64,000 nucleotides of DNA from Obelidium mucronatum (lineage: Eukaryota > Chytridiomycota > Chytridiomycetes > Chytridiales > Chytriomycetaceae), in the NCBI GenBank assembly GCA_025765595.1, contig JAIVFH010000009.1, positions 310,001 through 374,000 of the forward strand, read 5' to 3'. Both the position numbers and the translations under genes were made by a program. Positions 32,122 to 43,048 of this stretch are shown one piece after another; position 1 is the stretch's first letter, and every line of letters begins with the position of its first letter. The notes under the pieces are model-generated. The model had not been told where the DNA came from and did not search any database. It saw nothing but the letters and a program-made list of their open reading frames with translations.

Positions 32122-33165
32122 TCAACAGTTCACTGGGCGTTGAAAGCTGCAGAGCGGAAAGGACTCCTCCGTTTGAATATTCCCTGCACATACTCTACCA
32201 TCCTCGTTCAAGATTTCAACGACATCATCATGACCATGCTTCAAAGCCAATACAAGACATTCATTATTATTGAATGTAGGATCCACAAGCGGATGCTTGA
32301 GCAACAAACGCGTAATCTCAACAAATCCATATTGACACGCTTCAATGATGGGAGCATTCTGTAAAGCACCCACACCCGGATCGACCCTCTCATCATTCAA
32401 TAACAGTTGAACGACTTGAATGTGATTGTTTTTGACTGCTTGTCGAAGAGGTAGATTCTTGTATGCCGCAGGGTTCGAACGTCCATCGTCCAGCAAAGCT
32501 TGTACAACTTGAGCGGATCCATTGTCTGCGGCAAAACAGAGGGGTGCACTGTTTCTGCATGTTGGAGAGACGCGGGGGTCGGTCAAGAGGAGTTTGACGA
32601 TTTTAACGTGGCCAAAGGAGCAGGCGGCTTCCAAGGCTAAATCATTGACGCTGGATGGGTCGACGAGAGTTGGGTAGGAAGATAGAAGGAGTTTGACTAC
32701 TTGGTAGTGACCGTTTCTGGATGACCATTGGATGAGGCGGTTGTTGTTTACAGCTGGATTCAATTTGTAATCACTGGATTGTAACAGTGTTGTGATAGTT
32801 TCGAGAGCACGATTAGGCGGCATATTCCATCTGAGTGACCACATGAGATTCTGAGACCGATCAACGATTTTGAGGGCGGTTGACCAATCCTCCGCAGAAA
32901 GGACGCGGTGATAGACAATGTGTTTGTAGTTGTTTGGCAGTGAGAGGAAGCCTTCGTATTTGATGTTTGTGGCCTCTAGATACTCCCAGATGCGGAGGGA
33001 GGATGTTTTGAGACTGTGGTTAAAGTGGCGACGGGCAAAGGAGGGCGAGTGTAGAATGGCTGATGCGAGACGGGACTTTGATGCGAGAGCGAGGGGTATC
33101 AGGTCGTGGCTGACTGGCAGCAGCATCACGACCGACTCAATGATCTCGTGCGGGACTGAGTCCAT
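32122..33165 (-). CDS. F-box/ankyrin-repeat protein
   Basis: One exon of 347 residues from the ATG at 33163-33165. An F-box-like N-terminus (MDSVPHEIIESVVMLLPVSH, then LIPLALASKSRLASAIL) is followed by about six ankyrin repeats from residue 125 (NRLIQWSSRNGHYQVVKLLL; NDLALEAACSFGHVKIVKLL; APLCFAADNGSAQVVQALL; LPLRQAVKNNHIQVVQLLL; APIIEACQYGFVEITRLLL; CLVLALKHGHDDVVEIL). The ankyrin repeats are well preserved, unlike in the other family members here. The likely role is a ubiquitin-ligase adaptor binding a protein partner, by inference. The start codon is only 22 bp from the divergent nuclease gene. Confidence 0.8.
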   Translation of the reverse strand: MDSVPHEIIESVVMLLPVSHDLIPLALASKSRLASAILHSPSFARRHFNHSLKTSSLRIWEYLEATNIKYEGFLSLPNNYKHIVYHRVLSAEDWSTALKIVDRSQNLMWSLRWNMPPNRALETITTLLQSSDYKLNPAVNNNRLIQWSSRNGHYQVVKLLLSSYPTLVDPSSVNDLALEAACSFGHVKIVKLLLTDPRVSPTCRNSAPLCFAADNGSAQVVQALLDDGRSNPAAYKNLPLRQAVKNNHIQVVQLLLNDERVDPGVGALQNAPIIEACQYGFVEITRLLLKHPLVDPTFNNNECLVLALKHGHDDVVEILNEDGRVCAGNIQTEESFPLCSFQRPVNC

Positions 33166-33187
33166 TTGTTGAATAATAAATAATAAA
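33166..33187. promoter_or_regulatory. 22-bp gap between divergent start codons
   Basis: AT-only-like spacer (aataataaataataaa). The two 5' leaders must overlap each other or each promoter must lie inside the neighbouring coding region. The string aataataaataat is also found directly before the ATG at 43049. Confidence 0.5.
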
Positions 33188-35324
33188 ATGGGAGTGATTG
33201 AGCTCTGGAAGCTGCTTGACGCGCAGCCGTCCGTGCGCCGCATCGAGGCGTTTGACACGCTCGCATCCCGCTTCTCCGCCGCCGCCGAGTACCGCCACGC
33301 CGGAGTGCCCGTCGCCGTCGACGCGTCCATGTGGCTGCACTCGGCGGCGCCGCGTACGCATAGTTTTGCGCCGCCGCACGCGCACGCGCACTCGACGATC
33401 GCCGGCGCGCGCCGACCCGTGTCGCCGGCGATCGTGCAGCGGCGCGTGCTCTTCTTCCGCGTCGCACGCACGCTCGCCGCACACGCGCTGCCCGTGTTTG
33501 TGTTTGACTTTGCGCCGCACTTTGCCGCCGCCGTCGCGTCGCCGCTCAACACGTCGCCGGCCGTCGAGCTCGTGCGCCTGCTCGACGCCCTGCGCCTCAA
33601 GTGGTTCGTGGCCGCCCCGGGCGTGTCCGCCGAGGCCGAGTGCGCGCGCCTCAACGCCCTCGGCCTTGTTAGCGCCGTCATGACCGACGACGGCGACGCC
33701 TTCCTGTTTGGCGCAAATACGGTCATCAGAAACTGGAGCGGCGCGACGAAAGAAGCGGAAGACAGACGGAACGCCGTCTTGCTCAAGCGGAAGATACACG
33801 ATAAAGGAAACTGGAACGCGTACGTGAACGGCGGGAGCGATAGTGTTGAATGGGGAAGAGAGGACGATGATGATGAAGAGTTGAATGTAGATGATTCTTC
33901 GAAAAAGTCAGGAAAGTCTACTTTTGGTGTTGGGACCGGGCTGGGTAAAGATTATGTTGGAATCTATACTATGGATTCTGTTTTAAAGGCTTGTTCGTGG
34001 AATCGAAACGCCCTGATTCTGATGGCCATGATTGGTGGTGCTGATGGTGTGTATTGGTTTCCGCCAAAGGCGGTGAATTTTGCATATTTTGGCCGAAGGG
34101 AATTTCTCTTCTTTTTTTTCATTCTGTACCGCTATTATCGGCAAATTTCTCTCCTTTGTTGATTCGCTTCTTTCCATTATTCATGTCATGCAACTAGGTG
34201 CACCTGGTATACGCGGAATAGGCCTTCAAGCCGCTTCTCGATTATGTGGCTCTGGAATAGCAGACAAGATTATCCCAGCTGCAGTCAAGGGCGACAAACA
34301 AGCTCTGGAAACCCACTTGCGGACTTTTTTGGACCAATTCCGAACAAACAGCTTAGGCCTTCTCACCCAAAAACGACCTAGTGCAGTGAAAGACATGGAT
34401 GTCCTTGTCTACCAACTCGCCAATCAATGGCCCATGTTGATTCGCCAATACGCTGTCCCACCGACAAAGGTTGATGAAAACGAGCAACTTCGTGATGACA
34501 TCAGCGCTTATATTTCTGGATGGTGGAAACGCGAATATACCCCCGATACTGCAATGATTGTCGCTTGGTACAGCAAAAATCTAGAAGTCGACTTGGAATA
34601 CGCACATGAACGAGTATGTGCAAGTCTTGGTCCGATACTAAGACTTCGTGCTTTGCGAATCATTGCATACAAGAACCATCTTGCCGATTCAGTATCTTTG
34701 GATCTTGGTACTACTCGTGTTGTTCATTCCAGCACAACAAGTACACCATCAAGACACTCTAATGAACTCATTGCCTGCATTCTAAATGAAGGGCCCTCCA
34801 AATTCGGTGTAGACCAAGTCCAAGTCCAATGGACAAACTACGCAATGACGATTGGAATCCCTCCCCTCTCTTCCGTTCCAGGAAGCCACACGAAAGGAAA
34901 GTTTGAGAGAGCCATCATGACGGAGGAAGAAGAAACTGCAGAAGAGTGGACGGAATTGCGGTTGGAAAAGGTGATTGCGCATACCAAGAAAGTGTGGTTG
35001 GATCAAGAATTGGTGTACATGGCTGCACCCAAAATCTTTGAGAATTGGTATCGAGGGGGCAGTGCGAGTGCGAAGGGAAGAAGGACTGGCTCCGCGACGA
35101 AACTTTTGCCTATTACTCCCACTGGTGGTCCTTGTTTCCGTTCGACGCCAGACTTTAATGTTGCCACAACGCCTACTCGAAAACCGCAACAAAAGCCGAT
35201 GACTGCTGCATTACATCTACCGAGTACTTTCAAGAGTGATAATGTCGTCATCAGTCTTTTATCAGATGATGAGGAAGAGGATGATGAATACCAGAACCTT
35301 ACAAAGAAGCCCCGTTACGCTTAA
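33188..35324 (+). CDS. XPG/GEN1-YEN1-like structure-specific endonuclease
   Basis: Two exons (33188 to about 34047, and about 34198-35324) give about 660 residues. N-terminal XPG region: MGVIELWKLLD and VAVDASMWLH (first catalytic Asp). I-region: WFVAAPGVSAEAECARLN and VMTDDGDAFLFGANTVIRNW, with the expected acidic metal ligands. A helix-hairpin-helix region spans the intron (MAMIGGADG / APGIRGIGLQAASRL). A C-terminal basic and acidic tail ends the protein. Such enzymes resolve Holliday junctions or flaps, with GEN1/YEN1 as the nearest pattern; a chromodomain is not evident. The first exon is very GC-rich. All key residues are present, in contrast with the paralogue at 5149-7374, which shares the intron position. 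Confidence 0.85.
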
Positions 35325-35482
35325 ACCCCCTTCCTCCCTTCAATGCATAACCCATTTCAGCTGTATTTAAAGAATAAATAATTAAAAGATCTAAACACAC
35401 TCACGTTTCAACGAGTTTAGTATTCGGGGGTTTTCGGGGCGAATTTTTTTTCCCTGTTTCAACAGCAGAGAAACCACAACAA

Positions 35483-36779
35483 ATGCATCACAACGAAAGC
35501 GCCGGATCAAAGGCCTCGAAAGGAGTCATTGGCGCTGGAATTGCTGGATTTCTAGAACTCTTCATGTTCCATCCATTGGATACCGCAGCAAGTTGAGTTT
35601 TTCTTTGTGCTCTCATACTTTTTATTGCCCTTTTGTGTTTTTTTTGAACACTTTTTTCATCTTTAGAACGGTTGATCAATCATAGAGGATGGGCAAATGA
35701 GCCTGGAGGATTCGCTAAAGTTGTGTTCAAGGATGCAGCTAATCAGGGCTTGAGGAAAAAGATTGGATCGCTGTATAAGGCGTTTGGATACGCTGTTGGA
35801 TATAAAATGCTTCAAAGGTGTGTGTAGTAATGCTTGTTTTTTGTTGATGGGATGCGAAGAGTTGTTTGTGTTGCTGTCCATATTGGATTGGGTTTGAATG
35901 ATAAGCGCAATCAACGTCAAAACCGAACACACTATAACAACCCAGTCCCGAACCATTTCATCCATCATGTATTCATACAATATTAAAAACAAAAAAACAT
36001 CCAGATCACTTCAATTCGGATCACATCCAATCATCAACGACTACATGAAGAAAAACTACCTCGCCAGTTACAAGGAACAATTCGGAGAACGATGGGCAAA
36101 GACGTTAATCTCGGGAACAAGTGGTTTCTTTATTGGGACGTTTGAAGTTATTCTGTTACCACTGGATGCACTGAAAGTGAAACGACAAACGGGTGTTCAA
36201 TTCATGACCTCGAAACCAACAGTAGCAGCAGCAACATCAACAACCAACACCACGAAATCATTCAGTACAATATCATCAACATCAACAACAAAACCCATCC
36301 AATCCATCATCCCACAAAACTCCTTCACAACCAACGCTAGAGCCGCAATGGCCCACCAAAGCCCACTACTACTAATCGCCGGGTTATACCGCGGCGCATC
36401 CTGGACCGCCGTTCGAAACAGCATTGGCCTGTTTGCCCTCTTTGGATCCTCCACATTCGTCAAGGAAGACCTCTTTGGCCTCGGCAAACCAAACGCCCCA
36501 CCTGCAACCGTAACCCAACTCTTTATCGCCTCCTTGGTCGGCGCCTTCTCAAGTATCGCGGTAGCAGCGCCGTTTGATGTGATCAAGGTACGGATGCAAG
36601 CGACTTCGATTGATTCGAGAAGGGTTAGTGGGATTGAGTTGTTCAAGACTTTGATCAAGAATGAAGGGGTGTGGGCGTTGACGAAAGGGGTGGTGCCGAA
36701 AATGATTGCGAGTGGGCCCAAGGTTGCTTTTTCGTTTACGGTTGCGCAGTGGTTGGCAGAGTATTTTTCGAGGTTGTGA
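35483..36779 (+). CDS. GGC1: Mitochondrial GTP/GDP carrier (GGC1/YHM1 type)
   Basis: Three exons from the ATG at 35483. It has the three tandem carrier repeats with the first two PX(D/E)XX motifs (FMFHPLDTAAKRLI; LLPLDALKVKRQ) and the third (APFDVIKVRMQ). GGC1-specific stretches are FGYAVGYKMLQR, FGERWAKTLISGTSGF, YRGASWTAVRNSIGLFALFG and GPKVAFSFTVAQWL. Family knowledge: it exchanges cytosolic GTP for mitochondrial GDP across the inner membrane and is linked to iron homeostasis in yeast. A Thr/Ser-rich insertion of about 40 residues (36235-36330) in the loop after repeat 2's first helix is not in the yeast protein. The second intron is about 185 nt, longer than most here. Confidence 0.88.
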
Positions 36780-36937
36780 TTTGGAGTGGGGAGTTAAGGG
36801 AAAGAAAAAAAGTGTAGGATTTTTTTATGAAGGGGGGGCAGGGGAGTTTGAAAAAAAAAACAACGGAGTATGGGAATAAAGGAGACGCGCTAGTCTGTTT
36901 TCTTTTGGATCCTTACGGTAGTTTGTGCCACAACATC

Positions 36938-37837
36938 ATGGAAACAACGCCGCGACCACCACCACCGCCACTGCCACCAGTCCCAGTTGAAGTATTGGAA
37001 CAAATACTCATGTACCTTTCAATAGATTGTGTGGTTCATGTTGCCCTTGCCTCCAAGGAGTTGCTAGCTCCACTCCTACTTGCGAGTCATGCATTCGCGA
37101 AAAGGCACTTTGACTTCCAGGATGATCGCCGCAGAATCTTTGATCTGACTCGCCATTATGATCCAAGTTGGCCTCTGAAATACAGAGTCGTAACGTACCA
37201 AATTGCTTTGACCAGCAACGATGAGTGTCTTGAAAAAGGCCTTAACTTTGTGGATCCTGCAAGTGATCCCGATTCCGTACGGCTTCTTACGTCTTTGATA
37301 ACGGAATACCCTGGGTTTTTTCTGTTGAACAACCACTGGCATCGAATCTTGGAGCAGGCACTTTTGACAAACGATGACGACCTGCTGCAAATGCTCTTGA
37401 AAGATCCACGTCTTGGTTTTAAAAGTACACAGCTCCTGATTTTGGATTGGTATTACTCCTGGCGTGGTCTCGTAGTGTACCGCTTGATCCAAACACCGCA
37501 AGATATTGTGCTTCAACCAAAACTACGGCAGAAATCCTGCGTGAACTCGGCGTGGATTTCTTTGATCCAAGATCCCAGGGTTGTGATTGCAAACAGTAGT
37601 TTGAGTATCGCATGTTACGATGAGTATCATGATGAACTGCTACCTTGGGGTTTTGACTTTTGGGATGCTATGCTCAAGAATCCAAATACCGAACCTGGAA
37701 CATATGCCATTGATACCTTGAATGCTGCGTGTAGAAAAGGGGATGTTCATGTTGTAAAAATCCTGCTGGGTACTGGGTATGTCGACCCAAGCTTCGACAT
37801 CAAAAAAGCTTTAGGGCCTCACTGGAAACGGTTTTAA
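36938..37837 (+). CDS. F-box-like family member, C-terminally short
   Basis: A single frame of 299 residues from the ATG at 36938. After a proline-rich start (PPPPPLPPVPVEVLEQILMY) comes the F-box-like segment (LSIDCVVHVALASKELLAPL), then the same degenerate repeats as in the gene at 29759-31102 (EQALLTNDDDLLQMLLKDP; LLPWGFDFWDAMLKNPNT). It stops at about the point where the paralogue continues for 150 more residues including the hydrophobic end. The frame may therefore be a truncated gene. A partial second copy of its middle section follows at 37995-38195. Confidence 0.6.
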   Translation: METTPRPPPPPLPPVPVEVLEQILMYLSIDCVVHVALASKELLAPLLLASHAFAKRHFDFQDDRRRIFDLTRHYDPSWPLKYRVVTYQIALTSNDECLEKGLNFVDPASDPDSVRLLTSLITEYPGFFLLNNHWHRILEQALLTNDDDLLQMLLKDPRLGFKSTQLLILDWYYSWRGLVVYRLIQTPQDIVLQPKLRQKSCVNSAWISLIQDPRVVIANSSLSIACYDEYHDELLPWGFDFWDAMLKNPNTEPGTYAIDTLNAACRKGDVHVVKILLGTGYVDPSFDIKKALGPHWKRF

Positions 37838-37994
37838 ACCAGGGGATAACAAAAGAAAGCATGTGCAAATATTTGGGATTTTTTTTGGCCAGTGTGTCAA
37901 TAAAAGGTTCCGTCTCTTGTATCTTTTTTTTGGCAAAAAGCGTACAAGTCCAAACAACAAGTGCGAGATTTTGGAAGGGTATTACCCTTTACCT

Positions 37995-38195
37995 TGTTCC
38001 ACAATGTATCACTTGATCCAAAAACCTCAAGATATTGTGATTCTACCACAACTACGGTATAAATCCTGCGAGAACTCGGCGAGGATTTCTTTGATCCAAG
38101 ATCCCAGGGCTGTGATATCAAACAGTAGTTTGAGAATCGCGTGTTACCTTGAGTTTGGGCGTTTTCATTATGTACTGCTACCTTGGGGTGTTGTC
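37995..38195 (+). pseudogene. Partial duplicate of the F-box-like gene
   Basis: Closely repeats the section 37475-37655 of the preceding gene (LIQ(K/T)P QDIV, then SLIQDPRAVISNSSLRIAC, then LLPWG), with small changes. No F-box or ankyrin end is attached. An isolated fragment with about 500 bp of unrelated or decayed DNA between the copies. Confidence 0.7.
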
Positions 38196-38325
38196 GATTT
38201 GTGGCGTGGTTCCGCCAGCAGTCACTCGATAATACCGTGCCAGTTAAATGAAATTGCTAAAAGAAGAAAGCTGTCAAATACTGAAATATTATTATTAATT
38301 ATTTGGAAAAATAAAAACAATAATT

Positions 38326-39766
38326 ATGACATCCGACAAACTCCCACCACTCGGCCAACAGCCAAAGCAACTCGTTCGCGCTTCTTCGGCGGCATCTTCG
38401 AAAGCGTCCAGGTCCTCGAAAACATCGCTGGCTTCTGCTGCGGCAGCAACAAAACAGACAAACAATGAAGCGGCCCGGATAAGAATACAGCAAATGAGTG
38501 GCTCTAGTGTTGCAATGGCACTAAAACCATCACGGGGGATGCGGTAATTATCCATTAAAACAGTGACACAGGCACCTAAACAACGAAAAAAGGGATGATA
38601 TTGTGTATGCTGGAGGCAAACCAAAAGACCACTTGAAAGAAAACTACAAAAAATTAAAAGAGCTGCAAAGCAAGAAACGCGTCGAAGAGCAAGTACGCAT
38701 ACTTACTACTTCTTTTTTTTGGTGGCAAATTCACAGTTTTTATTTCCTTTACCTCTCCCATTTGACAGGAAAAATCGAAACCTCCTCCAGCGCCATTCAA
38801 ACTGAAGCAATTTGAAGCAGTGAAATCAAAGTTATCCACTCATCGGCCATCAGTTGTGTGCCCATTTACTTAACTCCATAGTAACACTCCCATTAAAGCA
38901 ATTTTATCTCGACACAAAACAGTCTTCGAACGCATCAGATGCTGCGTCAGACTCATATTCTCGTCCTTCAACTGCCAACTCTTGTGGACCTCGCTCCTTT
39001 TCTTTAGCTTCCAACGCGTCTTCCGCAACAAGAAGGAATTTCATTCAATTGAATGCTCTTAAAGCAAAAGATCCTCAATATTATAAAAAAGATCATGTGG
39101 CTCCTGCTTCTGAGTCGGGGCATTCTGTTTTTTCTGGGAGTTCGACTGCGACGGCTAGGTCAACTAAAATGGGGGAGCTTCCTAAATAGTTACGTGTTTT
39201 GCTTCTTTTTTTCATACCTTGTATCTAACCGTTCTAGCGTGCGGAATTTAGTTTGGTGGACAGGAAGCTGGAATGGGCTGAGAGAGAACAACAACGTTTG
39301 GAAGCTCTGAAGAAAGAATGGTAACCGCAATACCAAAACTCCTTTTTCTTGGTACTAATATTTTTTATTTCGGTGGGTGAAATTAATACAGCATCCCAAA
39401 AGGAATGAAATGTAATTTGCCCATCCCGATTTTCTTTCGCCCCTCGCACTGTTTATTTCTCATTTTTTCTATTTCCTTTAGTACTTCCTGATGAGGAGCG
39501 GCTTGAAACTCTGGCTTTCTTGGAAGAAAGTATGTACACAATATTTTGGTAATTTCTTTCAAATTTAAAATGCTGATCTTCATAAAAAAACAGCTCAACA
39601 AAAGCTGCTCAATGAATTATCCCAATTTGGTTTGATTGTTGAAACAACAAAACTGAAAAATAAGAGGAGCATGTTGGAAAACAAGTTGAATGAGATTGAA
39701 GAAGCGATTGGTGTGTTTTCTAGGAAAAAAGTGTACGTGAATGAAGATGAAGAGCAGCCACAGTGA
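38326..39766 (+). CDS. ENKUR: Enkurin (flagellar axoneme protein)
   Basis: Eight small exons from the ATG at 38326 to the stop at 39764-39766. Conserved enkurin pieces appear in order: KPKDHLKENYKKLKELQ, PPPAPFKLKQFEAVKSKLS, NFIQLNALKAK, GELPKYLVDRKLEWAEREQ, CIPKGMKLLPDEERLETLAF and the C-terminal LENKLNEIEEAIGVFSR. Some introns are placed only by these matches (for example a gttacg donor after GELPKY). Enkurin is a microtubule inner protein of motile cilia and binds TRPC channels in sperm. With TEX9 it shows that the organism makes flagellated zoospores. Confidence 0.88.
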
Positions 39767-39838
39767 TGGCCTTGTTGGTTTTTATCGTTTTGGGCCTATT
39801 TTTTGTGAGACTGACTGGGCCAAGAAAATCTCCCCCAC

Positions 39839-42800
39839 ATGCGCCAATCCGCACTTCCGATCGCACTTCTAATCATCCGCTTGATAGTGGTAGGGTATTG
39901 TAGCTCCACTGAAAATGATACAGCTGTTGGAAGCACAGTAGAGTCTAATGAGTGGGAGGCGGACCTCGAAGCTGATGATGTTGTTCTCCCACAATGTGTC
40001 TTTGGCCAAGATATGAAAGCGAAATATGGGTGGTTAGATTATGCCGACTTCACGGTTTGAGTAAAAACGGGGGAAGTTGTTGGCAACGGACTAACTCCTG
40101 TGCTGTTTTCAAACAGGCTGGGAAGCGTGCAATTATTGTTGAAATGGACTGGTGGGACTCGGCTATCTTGACATCGCAGATATTCACTTTCTTGCTCATC
40201 CACATTATGGGATACAAAGTCAATCTGAGATCTTACGATGGAGGTCCCGTATCGGGATCGCGGTTGAATCATGGAAATAGCAGTGATGTTGTACTAGAAC
40301 TCTGGAGATCTGATGCATCCACATGGTACGAGAAGTACGTCCAACTCAGTAATACCGTAATATCTTACGGATCCGTTGGATACACTGGACGCGTCGGGCT
40401 ATACTTTCCAACATACATGTTTGACCTATATCCTGAATATGATGAGTTGGACTTTTGGAAATCCCTTGTCCACCCTGAGTCGCGCAGGGCATTTCCATAT
40501 TCAGGAACCATCCCAACAATTTTGGATGAAGATGGTTTACCAGCATGTGATGGTGATCCCAGAAGTTGTGTGAATGGGACATATGTGCCAGCTTGGTATT
40601 CTGAAAGTGAAAAAGAGAACTTCATGGAAATTTGGCATCATGGAACCGCGTACACACCGAATTATTTCCAAAGACTTATTGACGGGTTGCATTTAAATGC
40701 GACAGTCAATTTCTTGGGAGAGAGTATGTACCCAACCATGATGGAAGCATATAACAACAGGAAGCCTTTCCTTGTGTACAACTGGAGGCCGACTACAACT
40801 GTGGCTCAGTTTAATTTGACAAGAGTGGGGTTTCCGGAAGATACGTCGGGGAGTTTTGCACGATTTCAAAAAGGTGTTTTCTAATGCTTTTTTTAAATAT
40901 TTATCTAAATGTTTACCCAAGATCCGCAGAATAACCCAGTGGCGGTAGACATTCCGCCAGAGATTCTCTTTAAGGTAACAGAAAATATTTCTGTTTTCTC
41001 ATATTGCTGCTTAATCTTGCGGAGACAGGCTAGCTCGTCTCGTTTTCTTGAAGACTTCCCAGAGCTTGGTTATTTCATGACAAAGTTCCAAATCACAGAC
41101 AAACACATGCAAAATTTGCTTGCATCTATAGGAGCGAACTTGCCATATTGGTACGACTCGGGGTATTCGGTAAATGTTTGTTTAACTCAACCCAATAAAT
41201 ACTCACGGAATACCAGGATACCACTTGTAATTGGATCAGAAATAACGAAGAAATCTGGAAACATTGGATTCCAACCCCTCCCTTAAACCAAAAAACCTGT
41301 CCTCGTGGGACAGGACGATACTTCAGCCACTCCTTATGGATCTGCCTTAAGTGCCCTCCGGGAACTTTTAATTTGGATCCATCGACAAATTCAGAATGCA
41401 AACCATGTGCAAGCAATGCTTTATGTATCGGTGGAGACGTTATAAATGTGGAGTCTGGATTCTGGATGCCACCAATCCCAGCAAATTTCACTGAAGACTA
41501 CGTTCCAGAACTGCATATGTGCCCTCACAGCAAGCAGTGCTGTCCGCAAGGAAATTGTACTTCCACCGAAATATGTGCTCCGGGATTTACTGGTATATTT
41601 TGTTCACAATGCAGTGACCCGTCTCTGTTTCCGTGGAATGGCAAATGCATGGAGTGCAACAGAGCCGGAACAAGCCTATTCTTGACAATTTTTCTTCCCT
41701 GTTTTGCAACTGCGGCTATTCTATTTGTTCCCAAATACCATGCAGCTGAAATCGAACAACTTGCCTTTTATCTACAGGTGCATACTGCTTTTTAACCCTT
41801 AAATTCGTATTTAACGCACCTTCATCGATAGGTTATCAATCTAATTTTTGATGGAAATCTTGGTTCAGTTATTGGTTGGGAAGGAATCAATAAGATTCTT
41901 GCGATCGTGTCCTTAGATATCGATGGTTTAGTTCTTGACTGTCCTCTGCCCATCAAAGGCCTTTCAAAAGAGCTGTTTAGGTTCCTTCTGCCTGCATCCA
42001 TTATCATATACTTTGGTATTTTCTACACCATCTTGAAGCTATTTCCTACAGTTCACCAAATGCTGCCACACTACTTGGCAATACAGCACGTGGACGTTCT
42101 GTTTGCCCGATCTTGGACAATTCTGATAAGTTTCGTGTTTCAGCCGCTGATTGAGGCGTCGCTGGCCTTTTTGAATTGCGACAATGTTCAAGGCATTAAT
42201 GTCGTCTACCGTGTCCCGGAAGTTGTATGTTACTCAAACGATCACAAGGGCCCAGCAACCATGGCTTTTGTAGTCTTAATATTCTTGCTTTTGTCTTATC
42301 CGCTTGGTTTGCTGGTTCTGCTTATATGGCTGTGGGGCCAAAACCGAATATCGGTGGTTGATGACTATCATTTCAAAGACAGACCGATGGATAAGGTCTA
42401 TGAAGCTTTTTATATGCCCTATAGACCCAGATTCTTTTATATGGAATCAATTGTTATTTGGGAGCGGGCTATTATTGTATTAACGTATACATTCTTGAAC
42501 CACAATAAGGTATTATACAACAATTTTATAGGCTTCGATTTATAACAGAAACTTATTTTACTTTCTTAAAGGATTCTGAGTCTTCGTTGGCTTATTTGAG
42601 CATATTTGCAGTTTTTGGTTTTACCCGAGCATACATTCAGCCATACAAGAAGCTTCTGCAAGTGTATCTCAACCGAGAAATCGGAATAGGCTTTCTGGTA
42701 TTATTTATCTTGCGTCAGTATGCGAAATACGAACCTGAGCCGCTCGACATCACCGCTTTTGTTTGCACCATGATTATGCTGCCAATCGCAAACCACGCAC

Positions 42801-43006
42801 TTCGATGGATTCGACAGGGAATATTAGAAAGAAATCAGCTGCTTCTTCGAGAATCGCAACAGGGAATTAATCCTGCGTCAGAGTTCTCTCAGGCAGGCGG
42901 TTCCTCTCACGCTGTGGACGTTGGACGAAAGGGAAACTCGGCTGCTCAAACAACGACATTAACTGGTGCAGGAAAAGAAGGATCGCCGAGGAATTCCATT
43001 ATTTAG
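39839..43006 (+). CDS. Receptor-like protein A: OpuAC/ProX-like binding domain, Cys-rich stalk, multi-pass membrane module
   Basis: Exons include 39839-40054, 40117-40873, 40922-40974, 41029-41169 and 41217-41777, with the last ending at 43006. The signal peptide (ALPIALLIIRLIVVGYC) precedes a solute-binding domain of the glycine-betaine type (EMDWWDSAILTSQIF, SSDVVLELWRSD, VISYGSVGYTGRVGLY, LVYNWRPTTTVAQFNLTRV). A cysteine-rich stalk follows (CLKCPPGTFN...C-x2-C...CIGGD; CCPQGNC; WNGKCMEC). At least six to seven TM helices follow, with YHAAEIEQ, DCPLPIKGL, FARSWTILISFVF, FYMPYRPRFFYMESIVIWER and RAYIQPYKKLLQVYLNRE. The C-tail is hydrophilic. The bacterial counterpart of the head binds betaine or choline-like solutes. 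Here it is likely an extracellular sensor; the ligand is unknown. Tandem with protein B, 42 bp apart. Confidence 0.8.
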
Positions 43007-43048
43007 ATTCTACCTTTTTGAATATTTAACAAATATTAATAATAAATA

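Noticed and set aside
33137..33799. Long reverse-strand Arg-rich frames opposite the nuclease
   Set aside because: Shadows created by GC-rich codons of the GEN1-like first exon; composition is not protein-like.
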